Below are positions 1-8,347 of a DNA stretch of 47,866 bases, piece by piece (the stretch's first letter is position 1; each line of letters starts with the position of its first letter). The stretch lies in assembly GCA_030530875.1 (NCBI GenBank), contig JAUMUD010000016.1:1-47866 (forward strand). The letters run 5' to 3'. Source of the DNA: Corynebacterium sp. Its GTDB lineage: Bacteria; Actinomycetota; Actinomycetes; Mycobacteriales; Mycobacteriaceae. Made by a program: the position numbers and the translations under genes. The notes beneath the pieces were generated by a model, which worked only from the letters and a program-made list of their open reading frames with translations, searched no databases and had not been told where the DNA came from.

Positions 1-390
1 GGTCTGGCCGTCACCTGGTGCGCTGGATGGTGGGGTCTGGCCATCACCAGGAGCACCTGATGGTGGTTCCTGACCCTGGCCAGGAGCATCAGTAGGACGT
101 GCGCTTTCAATAGCGCTCTTGAGCTTATCTTCGTCAACACCAAGCTTGGTAGCAAGGGTAGCAATCTGTGCATCGGTGAGCATCTCACCACGACCACCCT
201 TGCCAGCAGCCTGGTCACCCTTGGAGCTGGTCGAACTATGTGTACTCGAGGTAGCTACTGTGGAGGAGGAAGCGGAACTGGAGGACTGTTCGCCCGAAGA
301 ACAAGCAGCGAGGCCAGCAATGGCAACTGCTGCGGCACCGCTATAGAGAGCGGCCTTCAGAGCCTTCTTCGAGAACTTCTTCTTAATCAT
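1..390 (-). CDS. Putative secreted lipoprotein with Pro/Gly-rich tandem repeats (3' end outside window)
   Basis: The ATG at 390 is preceded by AAGGACC, and the frame runs open to the window edge (130 codons). The N-terminus has several lysines, a hydrophobic stretch and the lipobox LAAC, with Cys near residue 27. This predicts a lipid-anchored exported protein. A Ser/Thr-rich linker follows, then a short helical module reading LTDAQIATLATKLGVDEDKL. After that come 11-residue repeats of the type PSGAPGDGQTP, encoded by 33-bp DNA repeats at about 1-96. The function is unknown. The gene is transcribed away from the ABC operon starting at 634 and shares its upstream region. The true length and number of repeats cannot be seen. 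Confidence 0.75.
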   Translation of the reverse strand, partial: MIKKKFSKKALKAALYSGAAAVAIAGLAACSSGEQSSSSASSSTVATSSTHSSTSSKGDQAAGKGGRGEMLTDAQIATLATKLGVDEDKLKSAIESARPTDAPGQGQEPPSGAPGDGQTPPSSAPGDGQT

Positions 391-633
391 TTTTGGTCCT
401 TCCTGTGTATTCTTCTTGACTTGATGAAACTTAGTTTAGGAAGCCCATCTTGGTAGAAACATTGAGGCATAATCTGATTCACTGATACTTTTCTGAACAC
501 TTCCTGGGCGGTGGGATTGCATGCACTATAAGGGTTATTTATCAGTTTTACTACTCGATGAATTTTAAAATTTGCAAAAACTGGTGCTATATTCTAATGA
601 CATTAATTTTCAAAAACATCCCGAAGGAGATTG
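391..633. promoter_or_regulatory. Divergent promoter region with a dyad near the operon start
   Basis: This AT-rich region separates the lipoprotein gene (minus) from the ABC/MFS operon (plus). A plus-strand -10-like TATATT lies at 588-593. Directly after it, at 595-605, is the dyad TAATG-A-CATTA, where transcription would begin. A second perfect palindrome, AATTTTAAAATT, occupies 561-572. The position of the 595-605 dyad suits a repressor site. No -35 at good spacing is evident. The regulator is not identified; a metal-responsive repressor would fit the operon's content but is only inferred. Confidence 0.4.
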
Positions 634-1284
634 GTGGAAGTATTTCAAACCTCCGGATGCTTGATTACTTATAAAAGTAATGGCGAAAAACTCGCATACC
701 AGCATGCAGTTAAGCTTCCACAATTCACGCTAAGTTCAGGCCAGAAACTCGCCATTATTGGCCCATCAGGATCTGGTAAAAGCACAATCTCTTCCCTCAT
801 CCTTGGTGAAACCAAGGACCTCAACATTGAAGGGGATTACCATCGCGCCGGGCTCACAAGAGCATGGGCTGGCCAGGACCACTACGGCAACCTGAATCCT
901 AGGGTTACTGTCTCTCGTCACCTAAAGCTTGCTGGGGCTGAGAAATCAGAAATCCCAACTCTCCTGGGATCTGTGCAGTTACCAGCGAATTACGCTTCTC
1001 GCTACCCAACACAACTCTCTGGTGGTGAACGTGCCCGTGTTGGTCTCGCGATCTGTCTGGCCAAGAAGCCAGAGCTTTTGGTGATCGATGAGCTCACCTC
1101 GAGCTTCGATACGGAGACCACTCTCGCTATTCTCAAAATCCTCAAGGAGATTAGCCGCAGCTTCACGGTCATCTTCATTACCCACGACCGCATGGCAGCA
1201 CAGTACCTCTGCGATTCAGCACTTATCCTGAATGCCGAAGGCGAAGCCCGCTATGAGGAACTCAAGGAGCAGGCCAATGTCTAA
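634..1284 (+). CDS. ABC transporter ATP-binding protein, peptide/nickel type (short)
   Basis: This is the first ATPase of an import operon. The Walker A GPSGSGKST, signature LSGGERARVG, Walker B LLVIDEL and switch-region FITHD are all visible. At about 216 residues it is shorter than typical OppD/DppD proteins (about 320) and lacks their C-terminal oligopeptide-transporter extension; it is nearer in build to compact nickel/metallophore ATPases. A GAAGGAGA element ends at 630, so either GTG 634 or the adjacent TTG 631 could start translation; spacing is tight for both. The stop overlaps the start of the next ATPase by 8 bp. It probably pairs with that protein to energise the fused permease at 4538-6214. 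Confidence 0.85.
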   Translation: MEVFQTSGCLITYKSNGEKLAYQHAVKLPQFTLSSGQKLAIIGPSGSGKSTISSLILGETKDLNIEGDYHRAGLTRAWAGQDHYGNLNPRVTVSRHLKLAGAEKSEIPTLLGSVQLPANYASRYPTQLSGGERARVGLAICLAKKPELLVIDELTSSFDTETTLAILKILKEISRSFTVIFITHDRMAAQYLCDSALILNAEGEARYEELKEQANV

Positions 1285-1897
1285 GACAGCAGAATTCCTT
1301 GAAGCCATCGAGCAGGGCAAGAATATTGCTCTTATCGGCCGTTCCGGTGCTGGTAAAACCACTATTCTCAACCGGCTACGCTCAGGTGAATTCGGCAAGA
1401 CCTGGAATACGGCCCTTATTCCACAGGACATTGATGCCAGCCTCAATCCCCGCATCTCCTGCTGCAGGACTATTGACGCCACGGGTTCTTTGAGCGATTC
1501 AGAACTTGCCCAGCTTGGTCTTAGCCCCGCGCTGGTGGCCAAGAAACCAAGCATGCTTTCTGGTGGTCAACGGGCCAGGGTAGGTGTGGCGCGAGCCGTT
1601 GCTCTGCATGCCGATGTGATTCTTGCTGATGAAGCACTCTCACACCTCGATACTGATACCGCATCGGTGGTGGGTGAGTACTTGAAGCGGTATCCCTCCC
1701 CAGTCATTCTGGTCACGCATAATCTTGAGGCAGCAGCCAACTGGGCTGATATTTGGTTCTTTGTCGATAAAAAGCCAGAGCAGGTTGGAATATTAGCTGA
1801 GTGTGGACCCGGTCCAGCGCTGTGGAATACTGAGGGTGCATACCCAGGGCGCGCCAGCTTGGTTGAAGCCTATAAGGAACTAGAAGGGAAGGGATAG
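1277..1897 (+). CDS. ABC transporter ATP-binding protein, second subunit (short)
   Basis: This is the second ATPase of the operon, 206 residues. It has Walker A GRSGAGKT, signature LSGGQRARVG, Walker B VILADEA and the His switch in LVTHN. I start it at ATG 1277 because this overlaps the upstream stop in the usual translationally coupled way, although the frame is open further upstream. Like its partner it lacks the C-terminal oligopeptide-transporter domain. Two short, different ATPases imply a heterodimeric motor, as in Opp/Dpp/Nik/Cnt importers. Confidence 0.85.
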   Translation: MSKTAEFLEAIEQGKNIALIGRSGAGKTTILNRLRSGEFGKTWNTALIPQDIDASLNPRISCCRTIDATGSLSDSELAQLGLSPALVAKKPSMLSGGQRARVGVARAVALHADVILADEALSHLDTDTASVVGEYLKRYPSPVILVTHNLEAAANWADIWFFVDKKPEQVGILAECGPGPALWNTEGAYPGRASLVEAYKELEGKG

Positions 1898-1898
1898 C

Positions 1899-3119
1899 GT
1901 GGAACAAACTGCGAAAAAGCTATTTACACCAGCTGTTTTCAGGCTGCCGCTTCCAGTTCAGCTATTGTTGCTCACCCAACTCTTCTTCAATGTGGGCTTC
2001 TACCTGGTGGTGCCATTCCTCGCCACTTACATGAGTACCTCTATTGGCGCTTCTGCTGCAATGATCGGCTTTGTCCTTGGTCTACGTACCTTCACCCAGC
2101 AAGGTATGTTCTTCCTTGGTGGTGGCCTCGCTGATAAGTTTGGAGTCAAGCCCGTTCTACTGACTGGCATTGTTATCCGCGTGATCGGCTTCCTCGTTAT
2201 TGCCATGGCTCATTCAGTGGCCATGATGATTGTCGGGGTAATACTCATTGGCTTTGCCGCAGCCCTCTTCTCGCCAGCCGCCGACGCAGCGCTCGCCTTT
2301 AGCGGTAAGCAGGTAGAAGAGCAGGGGATTATGTCCCGTACTCGTGTCTTTGCTTTGGATACCACCGTTGGTCGAATCGGTGCGCTCTCGGGCCCGGTGC
2401 TTGGTGCGATTATTATCCCCTTTGGCTTTGAGAAAGCCTGCTTTGTTGCCGCAGGTATCTTCGCCCTGCTGTTCCTCGGCCACGCACTGATTTTCCCAGC
2501 GGTCCAGACCGAAAAGAAGAAGTCCATTCTGGATGGCTATAGCCATGTACTGCGCAATTGGGAGTTCCTGCTCTTCGCTTTGTGCTATTCCACCGGCCTC
2601 GTTGCCTACAACATGCAGTACCTTGCTATGCCGCATGAGCTTGTACGCCTCGGCTCTGGTGGCGAGGAAACAGTAGCTGTCTTCTTCATCTTTGCCAGCG
2701 TCTATGTCAGCCTGTGCCAGTACCCAATCACGGTACTAACCCGCAAGATGTCGAAACAGCTATGTCTTGCTGTGGGCTTTGGCCTCCAAGCCGTGGCTTT
2801 CCTCTTCGTCGCTGTGCTTCAGTCAGTCACTATCCCGTATCTATCGGTTATTGGAATGCTCATCTTGCTACACGCAGGTCAGATGATTGCCATTCCAATC
2901 GCCAGGGATTGTGTTGGCCATCTCTGTGGCGAACAGCACCTTGGTACCTACTTCGGATTCCTTAACTCCGTTGGTGGATTCGCAGTACTTATCGTCTCGG
3001 CCATCGTCGGCTGGCTATTCGATTCTTTTCCAGGAGCATCCGTCTACCCATGGCTGTTCCTCACTCTCGTTCTTTTCTTATCTGCAATTGGCATGTCCAG
3101 GAGGAATAATTATGCGTAA
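1899..3119 (+). CDS. MFS exporter (DHA1-like) embedded in an ABC importer operon
   Basis: A 406-residue integral membrane protein with about 12 hydrophobic segments. The conserved loop after TM2 reads GGLADKFGVKPVL, matching the MFS motif A pattern GxLaDrxGrkxxl. GTG 1899 lies one base after the preceding TAG, with a purine-rich AAGGGAAGGG upstream. The 3' end overlaps the binding-protein gene by 8 bp, so all five genes look co-translated. MFS pumps of this class export drugs or small secreted molecules. Placement between importer ATPases and the binding protein suggests that it exports the compound, or its free form, that the ABC system brings back. That role is inferred from context; a simple resistance pump is the alternative. 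Confidence 0.85.
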   Translation: MEQTAKKLFTPAVFRLPLPVQLLLLTQLFFNVGFYLVVPFLATYMSTSIGASAAMIGFVLGLRTFTQQGMFFLGGGLADKFGVKPVLLTGIVIRVIGFLVIAMAHSVAMMIVGVILIGFAAALFSPAADAALAFSGKQVEEQGIMSRTRVFALDTTVGRIGALSGPVLGAIIIPFGFEKACFVAAGIFALLFLGHALIFPAVQTEKKKSILDGYSHVLRNWEFLLFALCYSTGLVAYNMQYLAMPHELVRLGSGGEETVAVFFIFASVYVSLCQYPITVLTRKMSKQLCLAVGFGLQAVAFLFVAVLQSVTIPYLSVIGMLILLHAGQMIAIPIARDCVGHLCGEQHLGTYFGFLNSVGGFAVLIVSAIVGWLFDSFPGASVYPWLFLTLVLFLSAIGMSRRNNYA

Positions 3120-4551
3120 GATTCTGGCCCTAGCAGGCGCTGCCGTAGCCCTGAGTTTCACACTCACTGCCTGCGGAAATAAGCAGGATAACAAGGAATT
3201 TGCCATCGCATTTCCCTTCACCCCAGTTGCCTCATTTTCCCCATTTTCTGATGACGCAACTTACCTGACCAGGCTGGGTATTGGCGAAACCCTGGTCGCC
3301 CTGGACAAGGATGGCCTTCCACAGCCATGGTTGGCACAGAGCTACTCACAGACCAGCCCAAATACCGTGCGATTTGTTCTTCGCTCTGGTGTGAAGTTCC
3401 AAAATGGCACGATGGTCACTCCACAAGCGGTGGTGGACTCCCTCAACCGCGCCTACAATGCGACGACCCGCCCTCCAGGTCTTGGTAAGAACACTCTCAG
3501 TTTCAGCATTAGCGGTGACAACACCGTGGATGTCACCAGCAATGTTGCCGACCCAATCCTGGCGCAGCGCTTCTCCGATCCTGGCACTGTGATTCTGGAT
3601 AATGACAATTCCGGCACCGGCCCATTCAGCCTCGGCAGCCTTGATGCATCTCAGGCTGAGCTGACCGCTTTCAATGACTACTGGGGTGGCAAGGCCAAGC
3701 TTGACCACTACACTGCAAAGTTCATTACTGATGGCACTACCCGTGCTAATGCGCTGCGTAGCGGGGAAGTGAAGGCCATTACCTCAGCCCCGGTAAACCA
3801 GCTTCCACAGCTCGGAGATTACACCATCGACTCCTATGACATCCCACGAACGACCCTGGCCTACTTCAACACCGCCAAGGGCGTATTCACCGACCCTGCG
3901 CAACGTGCCCGTGCAGCAGGCATTGTCGACGGTGACTCCATCATTGCCACTGCTTATGAGGGCCATGCAAGCTCTGCTGATAATGGCCTCTTCAACCCGA
4001 ACTCCCAGTGGAATGCCTTCCGCACCCCATCCGGCATCATTCCATCTGTTGATGTTGCGCCGGAGGCCACCTCAACTCCAATCACTATCGGCACTTATAC
4101 CGACCGTGCCGAACTGGGTGAAGCTGCTTCCTTGCTTGCCGATCAGCTACGCACTGTTGGCTACACGGTGAATATTTCTGTGGCAGATTACAAGACCCAG
4201 GAACCACACTTCCTCAATGGTGACTTCGATATTGTCCTTGGCTCCCGCAACTACCAGCTTGCATCTGGCGATGTGGTCAACTATCTGAACAGTGATTTCT
4301 CCTGCACCGGTAGCTATAACCTCTCGCACTACTGCAACCAGACTATAGATGCCCGCATCAATGAGGCTCTGGGCAAGAGCGATACCCAGGACCGCTTCAT
4401 GACAGCATCCACCATCGGAGCGGACATCATCGCTGATCACGCTGTTGTGCCAATCGCGGTGAACCAGGGCCTGATTGCCCAGGACTCCAAGGTCGCAAAC
4501 CTCTATCTTGACCCCTATGAGCGTCGCCTGATCACGAATGAAACTGCGTAA
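3112..4551 (+). CDS. ABC transporter substrate-binding lipoprotein (SBP family 5)
   Basis: A 479-residue solute-binding protein of the peptide/nickel/opine family. ATG 3112 follows AGGAGG by a few bases, and the product begins with a lipoprotein signal ending LTAC, Cys about residue 20. Family hallmarks include QPWLAQSYSQ and the VRFVLRSGVKFQNGTMVTPQAVVDS region, which matches the conserved FxLRxxvkFhdG motif. It would sit on the outer face of the membrane and hand ligand to the fused permease encoded next, with which it overlaps by 14 bp. The ligand cannot be read from sequence; peptides, nickel/cobalt chelates and opine metallophores all use this fold. Confidence 0.9.
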   Translation: MRKILALAGAAVALSFTLTACGNKQDNKEFAIAFPFTPVASFSPFSDDATYLTRLGIGETLVALDKDGLPQPWLAQSYSQTSPNTVRFVLRSGVKFQNGTMVTPQAVVDSLNRAYNATTRPPGLGKNTLSFSISGDNTVDVTSNVADPILAQRFSDPGTVILDNDNSGTGPFSLGSLDASQAELTAFNDYWGGKAKLDHYTAKFITDGTTRANALRSGEVKAITSAPVNQLPQLGDYTIDSYDIPRTTLAYFNTAKGVFTDPAQRARAAGIVDGDSIIATAYEGHASSADNGLFNPNSQWNAFRTPSGIIPSVDVAPEATSTPITIGTYTDRAELGEAASLLADQLRTVGYTVNISVADYKTQEPHFLNGDFDIVLGSRNYQLASGDVVNYLNSDFSCTGSYNLSHYCNQTIDARINEALGKSDTQDRFMTASTIGADIIADHAVVPIAVNQGLIAQDSKVANLYLDPYERRLITNETA

Positions 4552-6214
4552 TTTTAGTTCTCTATTAACAATCCCTGTTCTCATTGTTCTGGCGATTATC
4601 GCGGTGGCCAGCTTACCTTTTATCGGTCACCGTGACCTCGCCCTTGTCGTATTCCGTGCCAGGGAAGCAGAGCGCGCACCGGACGCACAGACCCTTGCCG
4701 CTCTGAGAGAAGAACTCGGCCTGCCAGAAAATACCTGGCAGTCCATCACACAGATTCTTAGTGGACATATGGGCCGCAGTTGGGTGGACCCATCCCGCAG
4801 CGCCTATGACGTGGCCTTCAGTGGTTTCACCCAAACACTCATTCTTGCAGGCAGTGCCACACTTATCGCGGTGCTTATCGCCATGCTCATTGCAGCGCCA
4901 CGCATCCGGGCAATTATTCGAGGTCGGAGGAGTAGCACCTGGCATGTGCTGCCAATCGCCATTATCGCAGCCCTGCCTGAGTTTGTTCTTGCAGTGGGAA
5001 TTGCAATTATCTTTGCGGTGCATTGGCGAATGATCGCCACGACTGGCTTGAGCATTGGACCGGTTCTTGCACTTGCTATTCCCGCCGGTGGCTTGCTTGG
5101 TCGAATTACCCTCATCAGCGTTGATGAAGTTGGCGAGCAAGAATGGGTACATAACTGGCGCTTGAATCAGTTCCCACACAAGGCCCTGGCACTCGCAATT
5201 ATCCGCGAAACAGTGGCGGTTCTCGCACCACAGATTGCCATTTTCTTTATTGGTCTTTTGGCCTCTACAGCACTGGTCGAGCGCACCTTCAATATCAAGG
5301 GCTTGGGCACCAATGCGCTAACCGCAGCGCTTAACCAGGACATTCCAGTTCTTCAGGTAATCAGCCTCTTTGTCCTGTGCTTGGGCATTATCGTAGGAAG
5401 CCTCGCAGCCTTCTTTAGCTCCAGGAATGAAGCAGCCTCGGCTTCAATGCGTACCCGCCGACTGCCACGCATGACCTGGGGCTGGATTATCCTTGGTCTT
5501 CCGCTGCTCCCACTTATTTACGGTTATGTTCATGGCCAGGCGACCATCAATGCTAAGCAGCGGCTTCAGTCACCATCAGCAGCACACCTCTTTGGTACCG
5601 ATCAGCTTGGCCGAGACATTCTCGAAAGAATCGCCCACGGCTTTGCCTACACAGTGGGCGTTGGCTTTATTGTGACCGCCATCTGTGTAGCCATTAGTCT
5701 GCTTCTTTGCCTCTGGGCGCCAATCGGACCATATATCTCCCATATCGCCCAGGCACTGAATTCTATCCCCGCAGTACTTCTCGGCCCTTTACTTGCAGGC
5801 ATCCTGCACAGCTCTAACTTCACCGCAGCCCTTGCCGTTATTCTCGTTGCCTGGATTCCACTGACCCTACATGGACTCAGCCTGACACAGCGCATTCGCG
5901 CATCTGCCTATTACCAGTGGGGTGTTGAGCATGGGGAATCTGCCACCTCGCGTCTCCGCAACCACATTCTCCCTAATCTGGTTCCGGCCCTTGTCCGTCA
6001 TGGTGGCTCGCGCGTGGCCCATAACTCCCTGGCCATTGCAGGTTTGGGCTTCCTTGGAGTTGGTGCGGCTCACGATAGTCCCGAGTGGGGTGTGATTCTT
6101 TCTGAGTCCATTTCCTATGCTGAGAGGGCACCGTGGATGATCCTAATGCCGACTCTTTATTTGATTTGGGTCGGCATCATTTCTGCTTGTGCAACAGATA
6201 CGAGAGTAAAATAG
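4538..6214 (+). CDS. Fused DppB-DppC-type ABC permease
   Basis: A single 558-residue protein carrying both membrane subunits of a peptide/nickel-type ABC importer. The N-terminal half has the DppB-like pattern: one TM, a periplasmic loop, then a five-helix permease core containing STALVERTFNIKGLG. The C-terminal half restarts with a TM and the DppC hallmark LFGTDQLGRDIL near residue 350, then a second core ending GLGFLGVGAAHDSPEWG. These subunits are normally two genes. No frameshift is needed, so the fusion appears genuine. ATG 4538 overlaps the binding-protein gene by 14 bp. A peptidase-like gene follows after 4 bp. Confidence 0.9.
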   Translation: MKLRNFSSLLTIPVLIVLAIIAVASLPFIGHRDLALVVFRAREAERAPDAQTLAALREELGLPENTWQSITQILSGHMGRSWVDPSRSAYDVAFSGFTQTLILAGSATLIAVLIAMLIAAPRIRAIIRGRRSSTWHVLPIAIIAALPEFVLAVGIAIIFAVHWRMIATTGLSIGPVLALAIPAGGLLGRITLISVDEVGEQEWVHNWRLNQFPHKALALAIIRETVAVLAPQIAIFFIGLLASTALVERTFNIKGLGTNALTAALNQDIPVLQVISLFVLCLGIIVGSLAAFFSSRNEAASASMRTRRLPRMTWGWIILGLPLLPLIYGYVHGQATINAKQRLQSPSAAHLFGTDQLGRDILERIAHGFAYTVGVGFIVTAICVAISLLLCLWAPIGPYISHIAQALNSIPAVLLGPLLAGILHSSNFTAALAVILVAWIPLTLHGLSLTQRIRASAYYQWGVEHGESATSRLRNHILPNLVPALVRHGGSRVAHNSLAIAGLGFLGVGAAHDSPEWGVILSESISYAERAPWMILMPTLYLIWVGIISACATDTRVK

Positions 6215-6218
6215 CGTT

Positions 6219-7460
6219 ATGAAAATCCTAAGTAAGAATCATGAATTTACCGTCCCCTGGGATTACTCCAATCCTGAGGCTGGAGAATTATCTATCTTCG
6301 CCCGCGAAATTTACTATCAGGGCAATGAAGACAAGCCAATGTTGGTCTACCTTCAAGGCGGCCCAGGTATTGCATCCCCGCGTCCAGTTAGTGACTCAGG
6401 ATGGTTAAAGCCCTTCCTTGAACGCTATAGAGTTTTGCTTCTAGACCAGCGCGGTACGGGCCGTTCCACGCGTATTGACCAATTCACCCCGGAGCTGATT
6501 ACTACATGGCACCTCTCGCAGCTCCGTGCCGATAATATCGCCCGCGACCTTGAGCACATTCGTGAATTCTTCCGCCTTTCACGACTTAACCTCTTTGGCC
6601 AGAGCTTCGGTGGTTTTATCATCACCACGTATCTGAGCATGTACCCATATAATGTCGACCGTGCATTTATGACCGGCGGCATCCCAGGTGCCTTCAATAC
6701 TCCTGAAGAGATTTATCGCGCCACCTATGACAAGGTCGAACGCCGTAGCCGAATTTTCTACCGCAAGTACGAGGGTATTGAAGAACAGATTCAGAGGATT
6801 TGTTCCCACCTGGACTGGCAGGAAGAGATTCTTCCAACTGGTGAACGCCTGACATCACGCCGTTTCCGCACCCTTGGCATTAACCTCGGACGCGGTACCG
6901 GCATGGAATTCCTGGCTTATCTCTTTGAAGCACCATTCGCGGGTGGTAAGACTCATGGCGATAAACTCAGCGGCGAATTCCTCGAGGCAGTGGGGGAGCA
7001 GGTGAGCTTCGCTAGGAACCCACTCTATGCAGCTATCCACGAGCCAATCTATGCTTCCAATGGTGTTCCTACCAATTGGACTGCTGAGCGCCTGCGCAAG
7101 GAACTACCAGGCTTCCGCGAGACCGAAGGGGATTATCTCTACCTCACCGGTGAGCACATTTACCCATGGCAGTTCGAAGAGGACCCAGCTCTGCGTCCAT
7201 TTGCCACAGTGGCCAATGAGCTTGCAGCCAAGGAAGACTGGCCAGACCTCTACAACGCAGATGCCCTGGCCGAGTCCGATGCAATTGTCTCTGCAGCTGT
7301 CTATCACGATGACATCTTCGTGCCATATGAGCTCTCCCTGCAAACTGCAGAATACTTCAACGACATTAGGCTCTACATCACCAATGAATACCAGCACGAT
7401 GGTATTCGCCATGATGGTGAGAAGATTATTCGCACACTGATGGATAAGGCGGAAATTTAA
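6219..7460 (+). CDS. Alpha/beta hydrolase, prolyl aminopeptidase-like (S33)
   Basis: A 413-residue hydrolase with the S33 signature LQGGPG near residue 48 (oxyanion region of proline iminopeptidases). The nucleophile elbow GQSFGG has Ser129, and Asp and His candidates lie near the C-terminus in DDIFVPYE and EYQHDGIRHDG. No signal peptide is seen, so it is probably cytoplasmic. It starts 4 bp after the fused permease and should be the last gene of that operon. This suggests that it trims or hydrolyses imported material such as an N-terminal residue or ester. Its stop lies in the same TTAA as the stop of the convergent reductase gene. Confidence 0.85.
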   Translation: MKILSKNHEFTVPWDYSNPEAGELSIFAREIYYQGNEDKPMLVYLQGGPGIASPRPVSDSGWLKPFLERYRVLLLDQRGTGRSTRIDQFTPELITTWHLSQLRADNIARDLEHIREFFRLSRLNLFGQSFGGFIITTYLSMYPYNVDRAFMTGGIPGAFNTPEEIYRATYDKVERRSRIFYRKYEGIEEQIQRICSHLDWQEEILPTGERLTSRRFRTLGINLGRGTGMEFLAYLFEAPFAGGKTHGDKLSGEFLEAVGEQVSFARNPLYAAIHEPIYASNGVPTNWTAERLRKELPGFRETEGDYLYLTGEHIYPWQFEEDPALRPFATVANELAAKEDWPDLYNADALAESDAIVSAAVYHDDIFVPYELSLQTAEYFNDIRLYITNEYQHDGIRHDGEKIIRTLMDKAEI

Positions 7461-8347
7461 GAGTCGCCTTCCCAACCAGTAGCAAGATTAAGTCCCGTTT
7501 GCTGAGCACAAATATATAGCTGCTCAGCCTCAGCGGGGCTTAATCTGTTCATTGCCTCGAGGCTAGCAGTAATCTGACCAGGCTTCGTAGCTCCAATGAT
7601 GGGACTAATGCCGAGTTTCGCAGCCTGAGCCGTGAGAATCGCAGCAGGGGAGCAGTCATGAGCCTGTGCTGCCTCCGCTATGCGCTCTTGTAGAGGCCTC
7701 AAGGCATCCCAATGACTGTTGTAATGGCTAGCGCGATACGTGCCCCTAGGGAAGGGATTCAGAGCGCTATATGAGCCTGCGAGTGCGCCTTGCTCAAATA
7801 GCATATAGGCGAAAAAGTCCAATTCCTCTTCATGACAATAATCGAGCAACCCAGAATCCACTGATCGGCGATAAATGAGGCTGAAGTGATTCTGCACAGC
7901 CGAAATTGGAAGAATTTTCTGAGCGGCCTTCACCTCAGCCAGACTGTGGTTAGAAACACCAACAGCCCTAATCACACCAGAATCAAGAAAGGGCTTGATC
8001 TCACGGAGGTCTGCAGCGCTATTCGAGGCATCATGAAGCCAGTAAAGGTCAAGATAATCTGTCCCAAGGTTATCGAGGCTATGACGGATACTTTCGGCAA
8101 CTGAGATGCCCAGCCATGGGCTGAACTTTGAATAAAGTTGGTATGAACTTCGTGGGTGACCGAGGAGAGTATCACGAATGAGCTTTTCTGACTCCCCATT
8201 GGAATAGCTCAAAGCAGTATCAATAACCTTGATACCAGCCGTTAATGCCTCATTCATGACAGGTTGAAGAGCAGTAGCAGTGAGGCTATGGCCATAATAA
8301 GAATCGGAGCCATAACTCCATGCAGCAGTGCCAAGAGCAATAAACAT
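7457..8347 (-). CDS. Aldo/keto reductase family protein
   Basis: A 296-residue NAD(P)H-dependent oxidoreductase. Catalytic tetrad candidates are visible: Asp and Tyr in VIDTALSYSNGE, Lys in LYSKFSPW and His in LYWLHDAS. A C-terminal cofactor-binding stretch includes SPIIGATKPGQI. The ATG overlaps the stop of the TetR-like gene by one base (TAATG), so the two are translationally coupled. The physiological substrate is not evident; regulation by the adjacent TetR protein suggests a response to a small carbonyl or xenobiotic. Confidence 0.88.
   Translation of the reverse strand: MFIALGTAAWSYGSDSYYGHSLTATALQPVMNEALTAGIKVIDTALSYSNGESEKLIRDTLLGHPRSSYQLYSKFSPWLGISVAESIRHSLDNLGTDYLDLYWLHDASNSAADLREIKPFLDSGVIRAVGVSNHSLAEVKAAQKILPISAVQNHFSLIYRRSVDSGLLDYCHEEELDFFAYMLFEQGALAGSYSALNPFPRGTYRASHYNSHWDALRPLQERIAEAAQAHDCSPAAILTAQAAKLGISPIIGATKPGQITASLEAMNRLSPAEAEQLYICAQQTGLNLATGWEGDS

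Noticed and set aside
1-96. CRISPR array, because of regular 33-bp units.
   Set aside because: The units are contiguous, have no unique spacers and keep a protein reading frame.
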